From: Bacillota bacterium
GTDB taxonomy: Bacteria > Bacillota > Clostridia > Lachnospirales > Lachnospiraceae
Assembly: GCA_023414875.1 (NCBI GenBank)
Contig: JAEZMV010000017.1
Span: 62,001-126,000 of the forward strand
DNA: 64,000 nt
Direction of reading: 5' to 3'
Below are positions 8,307 to 16,688 of the stretch, one piece after another (the stretch's first letter is position 1; the number at the start of each line of letters is the position of its first letter). The position numbers and the translations under genes were made by a program. The notes beneath the pieces are model-generated. The model searched no databases. It was not told the origin of the DNA and saw only the letters and a list, made by a program, of their open reading frames with translations.

Positions 8307-8796
8307 TGTTTTGTTCCTCCATTCGTTTTAATATTTGATTTTTAGCTCTGTGATAGGTAACGCAAGCCCAATTATCAGTCTTATTGAATATTTGACCAAT
8401 TTGCTTGAAACTCAAGTCTGCAAAAATTCTCCACATAAATACTTCTTTATAAGGTTCTGAGATAGTATGTAATATCTTTTGAATTTGTACAGTTTGTTCG
8501 TGGGTAATGATTTTTTCATCACTCAATGAATTGGAATCTACTAAATCTTCTAATCCTACACCTTCAATTTTGCTAATATTTTTTTGCTTTTTTAGGTGGG
8601 AATAATAACAATTTTTTGCTATTTGGCACAACCACACACGTAGATCACAATCTCCTCTAAAGCTATCAATGGATTGCATCGCTTTAAAGAATGTTTCGCT
8701 TGTTATCTCTTCGGCGATATGTTCATTACCTGATAACTTTCTAATATATAAGTATACATGGTCAAAGTAAGTATTGTATATCTGTTCAAACTCCAT
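8293..8796 (-). CDS. ECF sigma factor
   Basis: 167 aa. Sigma region 2 is clear ('YIRKLSGNEHIAEEITSETF', 'LRVWLCQIAKNCYYSHLKK') and region 4 follows ('PYKEVFMWRIFADLSFKQIG'). The ATG at 8796 follows AAAGGAGG. It is the first gene of an operon with the anti-sigma factor downstream. Its operon promoter should lie in 8797-8950, where I cannot pick the sites with confidence. Confidence 0.9.
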   Translation of the reverse strand: MEFEQIYNTYFDHVYLYIRKLSGNEHIAEEITSETFFKAMQSIDSFRGDCDLRVWLCQIAKNCYYSHLKKQKNISKIEGVGLEDLVDSNSLSDEKIITHEQTVQIQKILHTISEPYKEVFMWRIFADLSFKQIGQIFNKTDNWACVTYHRAKNQILKRMEEQNNEKS

Positions 8797-8953
8797 TACT
8801 CTACCACCTCCTTTCACTTATATGACTTCGCATATATAGAAATCTTACAAAACTTTTCAAATATTTTTATTTTGCGTATAAGTAAGCTGTCAACAAATGC
8901 AGACAGCTATAATAGAGTTTATATAAATAATCTTTCCTACAATTTCGACATTA
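8797..8953. other. Upstream region of the sigma operon
   Basis: AT-rich and without a gene. It holds one short hairpin (GCTGTC 8886-8891 with GACAGC 8902-8907). A similar GCTGTCTG hairpin lies upstream of the other ECF operon, near 20175-20200. Confidence 0.35.
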
Positions 8954-9034
8954 GAAGAACAAGAATCTCGATGTGAGAGCCTCCATTCTTATTCTTCCTA
9001 AGTCTTACTCTGTGAGGGTTCGAATCTGATCTAG
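8954..9034. repeat. tRNA-adjacent repeat, copy 1
   Basis: The block starts AGAACAAGAATCTCG, has GTGAGAGCCTCC in the middle and ends GGTTCGAATCTGATCTAG. Copies lie at 41321-41400 and 54072-54150, each just beyond a tRNA-Gly terminator. It contains a T-loop-like GGTTCGAATC, but the flanking bases do not pair as a T-stem. Confidence 0.7.
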
Positions 9035-9040
9035 TATTTG

Positions 9041-9084
9041 AACATGAAAAAGGTCCATCTTATCAGATGAACCTTTTTCATGTT
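9041..9084 (-). terminator. Terminator of tRNA-Gly copy 1
   Basis: AACATGAAAAAGGTCCATCT pairs with AGATGAACCTTTTTCATGTT in 19 of 20 positions with a TATC loop. The same hairpin recurs at scar 12 (41405-41448). Confidence 0.85.
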
Positions 9085-9085
9085 A

Positions 9086-9157
9086 AGCGCGAGACGGGAT
9101 TCGAACCCGCGACCCTCGCCTTGGCAAGGCGATACTCCACCACTGAGCCACTCGCGC
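9086..9157 (-). tRNA. tRNA-Gly(GCC), copy 1
   Basis: Acceptor arms GCGCGAG and CTCGCGC pair perfectly. The anticodon loop CTTGCCAAG gives GCC, and the T-loop reads GGTTCGAATCC. The CCA end is not encoded. It is identical to the copy at 54201-54272. Scars 1-4 trail from its 3' side. Confidence 0.95.
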
Positions 9158-9312
9158 ATGTATCTTGTACTGACGTGTCGAGTACAAGAGATATGATATA
9201 TTATAAGAGGTAGTTTTGTCAAGTCCTCAAACACAAATAATTAATGTTCTACAATTAATCAAATCGTCTATACAATGTTTTAGGCATCTTATATCATCTA
9301 TTGGATATCTAA

Positions 9313-9456
9313 TCCTTCGAATTACAATCAAAGCTGCGCTTTTATGACAGCTTGCAGGAGATTGCTCACAATTATGAAATACAAAAAGAGTATAAATTGG
9401 CTGCTGAGGTCTGGGAACGTGTTATAGAAGTATTGAAGGAGGATTTTATATTTTTA
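9313..9456 (+). pseudogene. Fragment of a helical (TPR-like) protein
   Basis: An open stretch of about 48 codons without a start reads 'LRFYDSLQEIAHNYEIQKEY' and then 'LAAEVWERVIEVLKED', an amphipathic helical pattern like TPR repeats. It begins after an in-frame TAA and runs into the inverted repeat at 9456-9534. I read it as the tail of a lost gene; family not identified. Confidence 0.4.
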
Positions 9457-9534
9457 AGTGCCATATCAAACGTCGGCTTATTATATGTAAGCAGTTTTGC
9501 TTACTATAAATCCATTTCGTTTGATATGGCATTT
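9456..9534. repeat. Nested inverted repeat
   Basis: The outer arms are AAGTGCCATATCAAACG (9456-9472) and CGTTTGATATGGCATTT (9518-9534). An inner GTAAGCA/TGCTTAC pair sits near the middle. A T-run follows on the plus strand. It could be a terminator for the fragment on its left or a small palindromic element. Confidence 0.65.
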
Positions 9535-9544
9535 TTATATTCAT

Positions 9545-11392
9545 TTACCAGAATTTATATGCTTCCCAGAAGAGTACATTAATGGTCATAATGAGACCTG
9601 CGATACTGTTAAGAATTAAGCAGGCTTTCACTTTTTTAGAGCCATCAATCGTTTTCCATTTTACAATAAGGTAAAGCAGATAAGTAATCGGTACAATAGA
9701 ACATACAGCATTAAGTATAATACTCCACCGTAGCTCTGCATACATCGGGGTGTTAGAAAATAAATTCAGCGTTATGTAGATAAACACAGCTAATGATATG
9801 ATAACCGAAAGATTAACTGCCAGACGGTAGCTTTCGAAAATATGTTTTTTCTTACTACGTCTGAACAGTCTAACTATTTTTAAAAGTATTGTAACCATGC
9901 TATAAATAGCTGCTAAAGCAAATAATAATAGTAGAAGATATTCTCCTATAACACCAAAACCATTCACTTCTATGTAGTCACTTCCCGGTAGCTGCAGGAT
10001 TCTTCGTCCCCGATCGTCGGTGCGTTCATAAATAATAAACGGTTTTAACACACCCATACTCATAAGGAAGGTACTATCACCAATGGCATCAAAATGATTA
10101 TCTGTTCCAGGTGTAAAATATCCACTTTCTTTATCTGCTTGAATAGGCATCTGACTTATCAAGCTATATGGTTTCGCATAGCCATGAAAACAGGATCTGG
10201 CGTTCACATAGATACCTGAGATATCTGTTGTATTATCAGTATAAACCTCGTAGGGATAGTTACCAAATACTTTTGGTAGTATGCCGCAGGTATAAGTAGA
10301 CTCATTACTCTGATTGGTTAATATCACAACTCCAATATCAGATACCGGATCAAATGCGAACCAGGAAGTTGAGCCTAACGTACCTCCGTTATGCCATAGG
10401 ACAGGTACGCTAAACTGATCGGTCCAAAAACCATGGCAGTTCCGGGCGGTTTTGCCATCAGCATAGTAGGAGGAGGGTGACAGCATTTTTTTAAGAGTAT
10501 TAGGATTATCAAATAAGGGTGAAGCCTCTGTGTCATTAACAGCAAATGCCTGCGCAAATTTTACAAAATCACTGATGGTTCCGGTTGCCATTCCGGCAGG
10601 ATACAATGAGAGATAGTACATGCTGGTTCCAAGGGGCTTGTTATCGGTAGTATAGCATTTCTGCTGTAACCGGTGTTCTAATACATAAGCATTATCAGAA
10701 AGATCGGCACTAATGGCGGTATGCTCCATCCCAAGTCTTGCGAATATATGCTCTTGCACATAATCGTCGAAGGATTGTCCGCTGACACGTTCTATGATAT
10801 ATCCGGCCAGGGCAGTTCCCCAGTTTGAGTAGGCTGTGATCTCACCCGGTTCATTGATCTGCTCCGGTTCTATAATGCGCAGTGCATCATCTAGCTCCTT
10901 AATATCTGACTTGCTATCTAAAAACAAATCTGTAACTGTTTCCTGCCAGCCGGCATTATGGTTCATAAGATTTAACATTGTAATTGGCTTATCATATCTA
11001 AGCTTTCTTAGAAAGCTTTTTGGCAAATAGTATCTAATATCTGCTTCTAAATCAAGTACCCCTTTTTCGGCAAGCTGCATAGCACTCGTCCATACAAGCA
11101 GTTTAGTGCAGGATCCCCATTCACATACAGCCTCCGAAGTATTAGGTATTTGCTTCTCAACATCAGTATAACCATAAGCTTTTTCAAATAATACGTTATC
11201 TCCTGAATAAACTGCGATGGATACGGACGCGGTCGTCTTCTGATTCTCTGACACGTAGGCATCAATCGTCTGTTCAATCTCAGAATACTTTAAACCGGAA
11301 GGTAAAACCTCATTATCCTCAGCTGCATATACGTTTTTAGTAAAGATGAGAACGGATATAAATGCAACTACTACACATACATATTTTTTCAT
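9545..11392 (-). CDS. Beta-lactamase-fold serine hydrolase (class C/PBP-like), membrane-anchored
   Basis: 615 aa. A signal peptide (1-23, cleavage near YAA-ED) is followed by a class-C-beta-lactamase-fold domain of about 360 residues. It keeps the three active-site motifs: SCTK (SxxK) near residue 94, AYSNW (YxN) near 190, and HNGG (HxG) near 345. After a linker domain, the last 130 residues hold several hydrophobic helices, so the enzyme faces outwards from the membrane. Family members hydrolyse D-amino-acid peptides, esters or cell-wall stems; true beta-lactamase activity cannot be inferred. The ribosome site GGGGGA lies before the ATG. Confidence 0.85.
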   Translation of the reverse strand: MKKYVCVVVAFISVLIFTKNVYAAEDNEVLPSGLKYSEIEQTIDAYVSENQKTTASVSIAVYSGDNVLFEKAYGYTDVEKQIPNTSEAVCEWGSCTKLLVWTSAMQLAEKGVLDLEADIRYYLPKSFLRKLRYDKPITMLNLMNHNAGWQETVTDLFLDSKSDIKELDDALRIIEPEQINEPGEITAYSNWGTALAGYIIERVSGQSFDDYVQEHIFARLGMEHTAISADLSDNAYVLEHRLQQKCYTTDNKPLGTSMYYLSLYPAGMATGTISDFVKFAQAFAVNDTEASPLFDNPNTLKKMLSPSSYYADGKTARNCHGFWTDQFSVPVLWHNGGTLGSTSWFAFDPVSDIGVVILTNQSNESTYTCGILPKVFGNYPYEVYTDNTTDISGIYVNARSCFHGYAKPYSLISQMPIQADKESGYFTPGTDNHFDAIGDSTFLMSMGVLKPFIIYERTDDRGRRILQLPGSDYIEVNGFGVIGEYLLLLLFALAAIYSMVTILLKIVRLFRRSKKKHIFESYRLAVNLSVIISLAVFIYITLNLFSNTPMYAELRWSIILNAVCSIVPITYLLYLIVKWKTIDGSKKVKACLILNSIAGLIMTINVLFWEAYKFW

Positions 11393-11540
11393 TCATTAAT
11401 CCCCCATAAGATGATTATTAAGTCAAAGCTATATAATTGATACAAAGTATATGTCTGTCAAAGAATAGACAGAATATTGTCTACATAGGTCTGAGATTCT
11501 GGTTAAGGCATCTTTATACGATTTGTTTTGCACTGACACA

Positions 11541-12011
11541 TCATAGATCACAAATCATAATGTATTCCTGCTCGTTCTCACCTACTATTCTAAAACCAAC
11601 CTTTTGGTATAGCTTAAGGGCATAATTGTCTTTTTGCACAGCGAGCGAAGTTTTTTTATATCCCTTTTCTTTTAATAATTGCAGCATCTTCTTCATGAGT
11701 TCAGTACCAATCCCTAATCCGCGATATTCCTTATAAAGAGAAATAGCGAATTCAGGAACAGTGCCATCTATATGACCGAATCCATCAATGATGCGAACCC
11801 AAACGGCTCCGATCACACATTTATCAAGCTCTGCAAATAAACAATAGTCATGATCTTTGCCCCAATTTTCTGTATATATTTTTAAGGAAGGTTCCTTTAT
11901 TACCTCTCTAGGAAGTAATTGCTTCTCATCCCTTTGGAATATTGCTTCATACAAAAAATCATCAAGCAGCTGGTATTCATCATGTTTCATTTCTCGAATT
12001 ATATATTCCAT
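11541..12011 (-). CDS. GNAT-family N-acetyltransferase
   Basis: 156 aa with the full GNAT fold. The acetyl-CoA loop is 'EYRGLGIGTELMKKML' (R/QxxGxG/A), followed by the C-terminal 'NYALKLYQKVGFRIVGE', the usual end of the fold. The ATG at 12011 has AAGGAGC 6 bp upstream. It is transcribed alone, between the serine hydrolase and divergent aroC. Substrate unknown; a small amine is typical. Confidence 0.85.
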   Translation of the reverse strand: MEYIIREMKHDEYQLLDDFLYEAIFQRDEKQLLPREVIKEPSLKIYTENWGKDHDYCLFAELDKCVIGAVWVRIIDGFGHIDGTVPEFAISLYKEYRGLGIGTELMKKMLQLLKEKGYKKTSLAVQKDNYALKLYQKVGFRIVGENEQEYIMICDL

Positions 12012-12288
12012 AAATGCTCCTTAGTCTTGAACAGTAGATATTTGAGATTTGTGATAGCTTAATACTTATACTTTACCATATATTTATACACGTGGAAATA
12101 TATAGAAATAATAATTTTGAGAAATAAATAAAGGGATTCATCAAAACCTACATGGTAATAGAGAAAGGGAATATGAAACTATGATGGGCTTAGAGCGATA
12201 AGGTATTTGATAATAATTGGATTATCAGATATACTATGAATAAAAACACTTTGTAAATTTAATTTACTGTAAAATAAAAGGAGATATT

Positions 12289-13392
12289 ATGTCAGGATCA
12301 GTATACGGAAATAGTTTTATGATATCCACCTGGGGAGAATCCCATGGAGAGGGTATTGGAGTAGTAGTTGATGGGTGTCCGGCGGGACTACCACTTAATG
12401 AAGAGATGATTCAGGTATTTCTGGATAGGAGAAAGCCGGGCCAGACTAAATATTCTACCCCTAGGAAAGAAGATGACCGACTTAAGATTTTTTCCGGTGT
12501 ATTTGATGGTTTAACCACCGGGACACCAATATCTTTGATAGTTTTTAATGAGAATCAACGGCCTTATGATTATTCTGATATAGCGAAATTTTACCGACCC
12601 GGTCATGCAGATTATACCTATGACCAAAAATATGGTTTCCGGGATTACCGGGGAGGTGGGCGTTCTTCAGGTCGTGAAACGACCGGGAGAGTTGCGGCTG
12701 GTGCGATTGCCTCAGCCATATTAAAGGAACTCGGAATATCGATCTATACTTATACGAAATCCATCGGAGCTATCACCATAGATTACAACAAATGCCGGAA
12801 GGATTTAACACATACAAGTCCTTTGAACATGCCGGATCTGGAAGCCTCGGCGAAAGCGGAAGCATATATTCAAGAGCTGATGGAGGAACATAATTCTGTG
12901 GGTGGTGTTATTGAATGTATTGTGTCAGGGATGCCTACCGGAATAGGTCAACCCGTATTTGACAAGCTGGATGCTGCACTTGCCAAAGCAATTATGTCCA
13001 TAGGAGCGGTAAAGGGCGTTGAGATTGGGGATGGATTTGATGCAGCCTTATCAACAGGTGCTGAGAATAATGATTCGTTTTTTTATGACAACAATAGGGA
13101 ACTAACCAAGCTCAGCAATCATGCAGGGGGTATTCTTGGTGGTATCAGTGATGGTTCGGAGATTATTCTGCGTGCTGCAGTGAAACCTACAGCCTCGATA
13201 GCAAAAAAGCAGAGTACCGTTAATAAGGACAATGAAAATATAGAGATTGAAGTCCAGGGACGACATGATCCTATTATTGTGCCAAGAGCCGTTGTGGTGG
13301 TGGAATCTATGGTTGCCATTACTTTGGTGGATTATCTGTTTCAGGGAATGACCGCAAGAATGGATAAGATTAAAGAGTTTTATAATAAGTAA
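12289..13392 (+). CDS. aroC: Chorismate synthase
   Basis: 367 aa, the usual length. It converts 5-enolpyruvylshikimate-3-phosphate to chorismate in the last step of the shikimate pathway, using reduced FMN. The family signatures are present: 'WGESHGEGIGVVVDG' at the N-terminus, 'RGGGRSSGRETTGRVAAG' near residue 122, and a late 'VQGRHDPIIVPRAVVVVE'. The ATG at 12289 follows AAAGGAG at 6 bp. A terminator follows at once, so it is a single-gene unit; no other shikimate gene is nearby. Confidence 0.97.
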   Translation: MSGSVYGNSFMISTWGESHGEGIGVVVDGCPAGLPLNEEMIQVFLDRRKPGQTKYSTPRKEDDRLKIFSGVFDGLTTGTPISLIVFNENQRPYDYSDIAKFYRPGHADYTYDQKYGFRDYRGGGRSSGRETTGRVAAGAIASAILKELGISIYTYTKSIGAITIDYNKCRKDLTHTSPLNMPDLEASAKAEAYIQELMEEHNSVGGVIECIVSGMPTGIGQPVFDKLDAALAKAIMSIGAVKGVEIGDGFDAALSTGAENNDSFFYDNNRELTKLSNHAGGILGGISDGSEIILRAAVKPTASIAKKQSTVNKDNENIEIEVQGRHDPIIVPRAVVVVESMVAITLVDYLFQGMTARMDKIKEFYNK

Positions 13393-13397
13393 AAGAA

Positions 13398-13425
13398 ATA
13401 GGTTCATCGTTGCCGATGAACCTAT
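13398..13425 (+). terminator. Terminator of aroC
   Basis: ATAGGTTCATCG pairs perfectly with CGATGAACCTAT around TTGC, 6 bp after the stop codon. Confidence 0.85.
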
Positions 13426-13440
13426 CTGTTAGATTTATTT

Positions 13441-13500
13441 TTATTGAAACAACTGAACATTTAGACCGTTCGGATCTTTAATAGTGAGTAAATTAGTTTA
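13441..13500 (-). pseudogene. C-terminal remnant of a VOC protein
   Basis: The minus strand reads TNLLTIKDPNGLNVQLFQ and a stop. DPxGxxxxL is the usual closing motif of glyoxalase/VOC proteins. No more of the gene is present upstream, where another gene ends at 13513. Confidence 0.6.
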
Positions 13501-13512
13501 TAATCAGCTTTG

Positions 13513-14331
13513 CTATATGTCAAACCAGTAAACGGTGTTATCCTTTATAAGTTCAAATCCTAATTTTTTAGCCATGTGGTAAGAAACAGGATTCGATTCA
13601 ACACAATCCCATTGAGGAATATAATTATTACTTAGGCAATCTGCTACAAACTCTGTCGCCATGGCATAGGCCAAGCCTTTTTTTCTATGCTCTTCTTCTG
13701 TTTCAATATCAATTGCTATTATCTGATTAAAACTTGCAGTACCAATCATAACTGCAACTATTCTATTTTCAAAAATAGTACAATAAGCAAGGCTTTTATT
13801 ACTAAATTCTTCAAAGGAATGCCAGGATTCCAGTAACCGTACTTTGATGAAATCTTCATTCTCAAGCTCACCATCTAATAACATCCTCCAGAAGGTAGAA
13901 TCTACTTTTCTAATTTCATATTTGCTAGGAATACAATGATCAGAATTCGGGATAGCATTAGCCCTGAACGAGAATTCTTTTTCTGTTTGAAATGATTTGT
14001 CTTTAAATATTTCTAATATGTTTTTACGAAGGCTTTCGCTTTCAATAGAGAATTCAAAACAGTCAGATCCATTATTCTTTAACTGAACAAATAAATCACC
14101 TTCTAAAAATTCCTTCAAATTCATGAAGTCATCACTCGTTTCCAGCGTCCCAAGAAATGCAAAGCTTCCTACAGCATATGATTCGGCAATAGCAATTCTT
14201 GGCATGTCAATATTGTCTACCCATAAATTCCCCTTGCATTCCTGATTGGTAATACCGGAAAAGCTCGGAGATTTATCATTTACTATGTTAATTGCATTTT
14301 TTATTTTAGTATCATTAGTTACTTGTATCAT
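13513..14331 (-). CDS. GNAT acetyltransferase, two-domain (ZmaR-like) type
   Basis: 272 aa. The C-terminal half carries the acetyl-CoA loop 'EEEHRKKGLAYAMATEFV' and the closing 'NPVSYHMAKKLGFELIKD'. The N-terminal 130 residues form an extra domain, as in the large Firmicute GNAT family that includes the zwittermicin resistance protein ZmaR. The ATG at 14331 follows GGAGGAAACAA. It is a single gene between a VOC remnant and a VOC gene. A role in self-protection or antibiotic modification is possible but unproven. Confidence 0.8.
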   Translation of the reverse strand: MIQVTNDTKIKNAINIVNDKSPSFSGITNQECKGNLWVDNIDMPRIAIAESYAVGSFAFLGTLETSDDFMNLKEFLEGDLFVQLKNNGSDCFEFSIESESLRKNILEIFKDKSFQTEKEFSFRANAIPNSDHCIPSKYEIRKVDSTFWRMLLDGELENEDFIKVRLLESWHSFEEFSNKSLAYCTIFENRIVAVMIGTASFNQIIAIDIETEEEHRKKGLAYAMATEFVADCLSNNYIPQWDCVESNPVSYHMAKKLGFELIKDNTVYWFDI

Positions 14332-14495
14332 TTGTTTCCTCCATATTCATATCAATTTTTATCTTATGTATTGTATTTATTATATTGGCGATGTTTCTTT
14401 TAGTATTATACTATAATTTCTTGAATATGCCATATTATTTATATTGATTTCAATAAAATACATGAAATAAATTCTTCTTACGCTTACTAAAAAGT

Positions 14496-14523
14496 AGGAA
14501 AGCTTGATTTTACTAGCTTTCCT
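14496..14523 (-). terminator. Terminator of the VOC gene
   Basis: AGGAAAGCT pairs with AGCTTTCCT, followed on the minus strand by ACTTTTTAG. It lies 20 bp past the stop of the gene at 14544. Confidence 0.7.
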
Positions 14524-14543
14524 GCAATCTGTACTTATGATAA

Positions 14544-14969
14544 TTATAACAATCCAAAATGGGCACTCTCCATTATTGATTTCATTTGGCATAGGCAAAA
14601 AGGGTGTCCGGCGGGGTCAAACATAACTCTCCAATCATTAGAAAATTGCTCCTCTGCGATTGTTGCTCCACAATCGATTGCATATTGAACTGCTTTTTCT
14701 AAATCATTAACGGCGAAGTCAATATGTGCCATTTGCTGTTGAGCTTCAGGCTTTTCCGGCCACACAGGCGACTTGTACTCAGGATTTAATTGAAACAATA
14801 TGCTAGGATATGTTCCCTGATTGGTTCCAGGAGCGTATACACATGCCCAGTCTTTATCAATAGACGTTATTTCCCATTTGAGCAAGGCTGCATAGAATTT
14901 TGCTAATTCATGGGGGTCCTTGCAATCCACTGTAAAGGAGTACATTTTGATTTTTAATTGATCATCCAT
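14544..14969 (-). CDS. VOC-family (glyoxalase-like) protein
   Basis: 141 aa made of two beta-alpha-beta-beta-beta units. The metal-ligand positions of the family are recognisable: a His early in the second unit (AHIDFAVNDLEKAVQ) and the late 'DPAGHPFCLCQ'. Proteins of this Glyoxalase_6-like type are common and mostly uncharacterised; some bind antibiotics such as bleomycin. The ATG follows AGGAGG at 10 bp. Confidence 0.8.
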   Translation of the reverse strand: MDDQLKIKMYSFTVDCKDPHELAKFYAALLKWEITSIDKDWACVYAPGTNQGTYPSILFQLNPEYKSPVWPEKPEAQQQMAHIDFAVNDLEKAVQYAIDCGATIAEEQFSNDWRVMFDPAGHPFCLCQMKSIMESAHFGLL

Positions 14970-15041
14970 AACACTAATACCTCCTAGTAACTAGCTTATC
15001 TTTACTAAATGGCTTTTGACAGGAATATTTCTATAATAAAT

Positions 15042-15101
15042 TAGGGCGTTTACAAAAATAGAGAATATCAATTTGAAGAACTTGATTTTGTAAATGCCCT
15101 A
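15042..15101 (-). terminator. Long inverted repeat, probable terminator
   Basis: TAGGGCGTTTACAAAA (15042-15057) pairs with TTTTGTAAATGCCCTA (15086-15101) with one mismatch. It lies 8 bp beyond the stop of the CD3324-type gene. Confidence 0.65.
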
Positions 15102-15109
15102 TAGAAGTA

Positions 15110-15373
15110 TTACTTTGAACTTTGAAGAATTCGATAAATCGAACTTTCAGATAAATAATGTTTTTTTGATATTTCAACAACTGTTTTCCCGTTTTGAAAT
15201 TCCTTATAGATTAACCTGTTTCTTATAGCTAATTCATATTTTTGTCCAGATAGGCTTCCCCATTCTTTTCGCTTGTCTGTTCCGGGTATGTATAAAAAGC
15301 CTTCCGGGATGTATTTACGAATTTCAATAAGTAATTCATCGGGAAATACATTTAACGCATTTATATATTTCAT
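15110..15373 (-). CDS. CD3324-type small HTH protein (copy 2)
   Basis: 87 aa, starting MKYINALNVFPDELL. It is a paralogue of the gene at 634-891 with the same layout: a conserved N-terminal segment, a central 'WGSLSGQKYELAIRN' and a C-terminal HTH ('VVEISKKHYLSESSIYRILQ'). The ATG follows AAAGGAGC at 9 bp. Like its paralogue it has a long inverted repeat 36 bp upstream and a terminator directly downstream. Function unknown; a DNA-binding role is inferred from the HTH. Confidence 0.7.
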   Translation of the reverse strand: MKYINALNVFPDELLIEIRKYIPEGFLYIPGTDKRKEWGSLSGQKYELAIRNRLIYKEFQNGKTVVEISKKHYLSESSIYRILQSSK

Positions 15374-15408
15374 TCTGTACTTGCTCCTTTTTCTAATAAT
15401 TCCTTAGA

Positions 15409-15494
15409 ATGCGGATTCTGTACTATTCATGAATGAATTGGCAAATCCAGATTACGCTCCACACGTATTTGCCACTTACAGAATCGCATGGAGC
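15409..15494. repeat. Long inverted repeat with pseudoknot topology, upstream of copy 2
   Basis: The outer stem pairs ATGCGGATTCTGTA (15409-15422) with TACAGAATCGCAT (15477-15489), and the inner stem pairs TGGCAAAT (15439-15446) with ATTTGCCA (15467-15474). In the loop GCTCCA (15456-15461) is complementary to TGGAGC (15489-15494), which flanks the stem. The a-b-a'-b' order matches the repeat at 929-1005. The gap 15495-15582 holds nothing else I recognise. Confidence 0.7.
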
Positions 15495-15582
15495 CTAAGT
15501 AAACGTTTATTTTTCATTATCCATCCTCCTTGTGTATTCTACTTTTGGATATTTTTAAATAAGACACCACATATTGAGCTTA

Positions 15583-15801
15583 TTAAGCAATTAATAACTC
15601 TAGTGCTCTTTTGTATAGTGGGTCAAATTCACAGCCACAACTACCACATTCCTTGTCTGCCTGTTCCACTGCTTTTATTAATTCAGTAGTTGCACTTGTT
15701 GAATTGTTGTCTGCCAACCATTTTTTTGATGGCATGTCAATCAAGTCCCATCCAGATTCTGAAAATTTCTCAATGATGTTGATAAGTTCTACATTTGCCA
15801 T
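15583..15801 (-). CDS. Small protein of unknown function with a CGSCGCE motif
   Basis: 72 aa, acidic and helical, beginning MANVELINIIEKFSESGWD. A cysteine cluster CGSCGCEFDPLYKRA lies near the C-terminus and could bind a metal. The ATG at 15801 has GGAGG 8 bp upstream and lies next to the stop codon of the DUF1905 gene, so the two form an operon. I do not recognise the family. Confidence 0.6.
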   Translation of the reverse strand: MANVELINIIEKFSESGWDLIDMPSKKWLADNNSTSATTELIKAVEQADKECGSCGCEFDPLYKRALELLIA

Positions 15802-15802
15802 T

Positions 15803-16282
15803 TTACGTTCCTCCATTATTTATATTTTTATTGTTTTGCTCCTTCAATCGCTTAATTAAAGTGTTTATCCTGTTTATTTTTGTTTCTTCCTTTTTTGCTA
15901 GTTCAATTTGGTTTACTTGCTCACGTTTTTCATAATCAGGGCGTCCAAGGAATATATCCAAAACGCCTGCATTTTTTAAATAAACCTCTATATACGAGGG
16001 TGTTATAAACTCTCGTTTTCTATTATCTTTTTCAAGCGTCACATAAACACTTTCTCCAAGCTTTTTACCAACAGCTCGTTTGATAAATTCATTATAGACT
16101 AAATAATGTCCATTTTTCGAGGGTAGAAGCATGTGTTCAAATTTATGTCCGTCAACAGTGATTGAAACAGGAATATTACCCTTTGAACCGAAATGCTCGG
16201 TAGTCGAATATGGAAAGTAAAATACGCTCCATTTTATTTTTCCTTCCAGTTGTTTTATTTCACTATTAAATTCAAATCGCAG
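15803..16282 (-). CDS. DUF1905 / YdeI-like protein
   Basis: About 159 aa. Residues 1-95 match DUF1905 (a small beta barrel with 'VSITVDGHKFEHMLLPSKNG'). The C-terminal 60 match the YdeI/OmpD-associated helical domain ('LKNAGVLDIFLGRPDYE', 'KKEETKINRINTLIKRL'). The best start is a CTG at 16282, 8 bp after AGGAGG, which gives the family N-terminus RFEFNSEIKQ. The in-frame GTG at 16291 overlaps the ribosome site itself. Function unknown. It precedes the small cysteine-containing gene. Confidence 0.75.
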   Translation of the reverse strand: MRFEFNSEIKQLEGKIKWSVFYFPYSTTEHFGSKGNIPVSITVDGHKFEHMLLPSKNGHYLVYNEFIKRAVGKKLGESVYVTLEKDNRKREFITPSYIEVYLKNAGVLDIFLGRPDYEKREQVNQIELAKKEETKINRINTLIKRLKEQNNKNINNGGT

Positions 16283-16299
16283 GTTAAACACCTCCTTTA

Positions 16300-16688
16300 T
16301 AATAAGTACGACTTCACATAATCAGTGAACTTAATTTGTATATTTAATAACTATTATATCATCTGATCTTATTAGTTACAACATATACCAATAAGGGTTA
16401 CACATTACCTTGTTAGGTACTCAAAGCTCCTAAAAGAAAAAGCACACCGTCTACCAAGTGTCTACAACCTGTCTACAACAGTTCTAAAGGAAATATATTG
16501 TTTGTAATTATTGATGTATTAATATATCAGTGATATGATTCAAAGGATGGAGTATATTTGGTCTAATCAAGCGATGATGCGCTATCATTTAACAAGGCGA
16601 TTTTTAGATTATTTATATTATAAACAGGACATACTGTTGTCATTTTTAGTGTGTTATGATAAAAAAAATATTATAGGAGGAATAGTCT
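16300..16688. other. Intergenic region
   Basis: No gene seen. There are three GTCTAC repeats in 16450-16482 (GTCTACCAA, TGTCTACAACC, TGTCTACAACA). AGGAGG lies just before the VOC start. Purpose of the repeats unknown. Confidence 0.3.

Noticed and set aside
9010..9034. A further tRNA on the plus strand (GGTTCGAATC with flanks)
   Set aside because: The bases around the T-loop do not form a T-stem and no acceptor or anticodon arm is present; treated as a repeat.
9031..9234. Minus-strand frame across tRNA-Gly copy 1
   Set aside because: It overlaps the tRNA gene and its terminator.
13102..13407. Long minus-strand frames opposite aroC
   Set aside because: They are shadows of the aroC coding sequence without ribosome sites.
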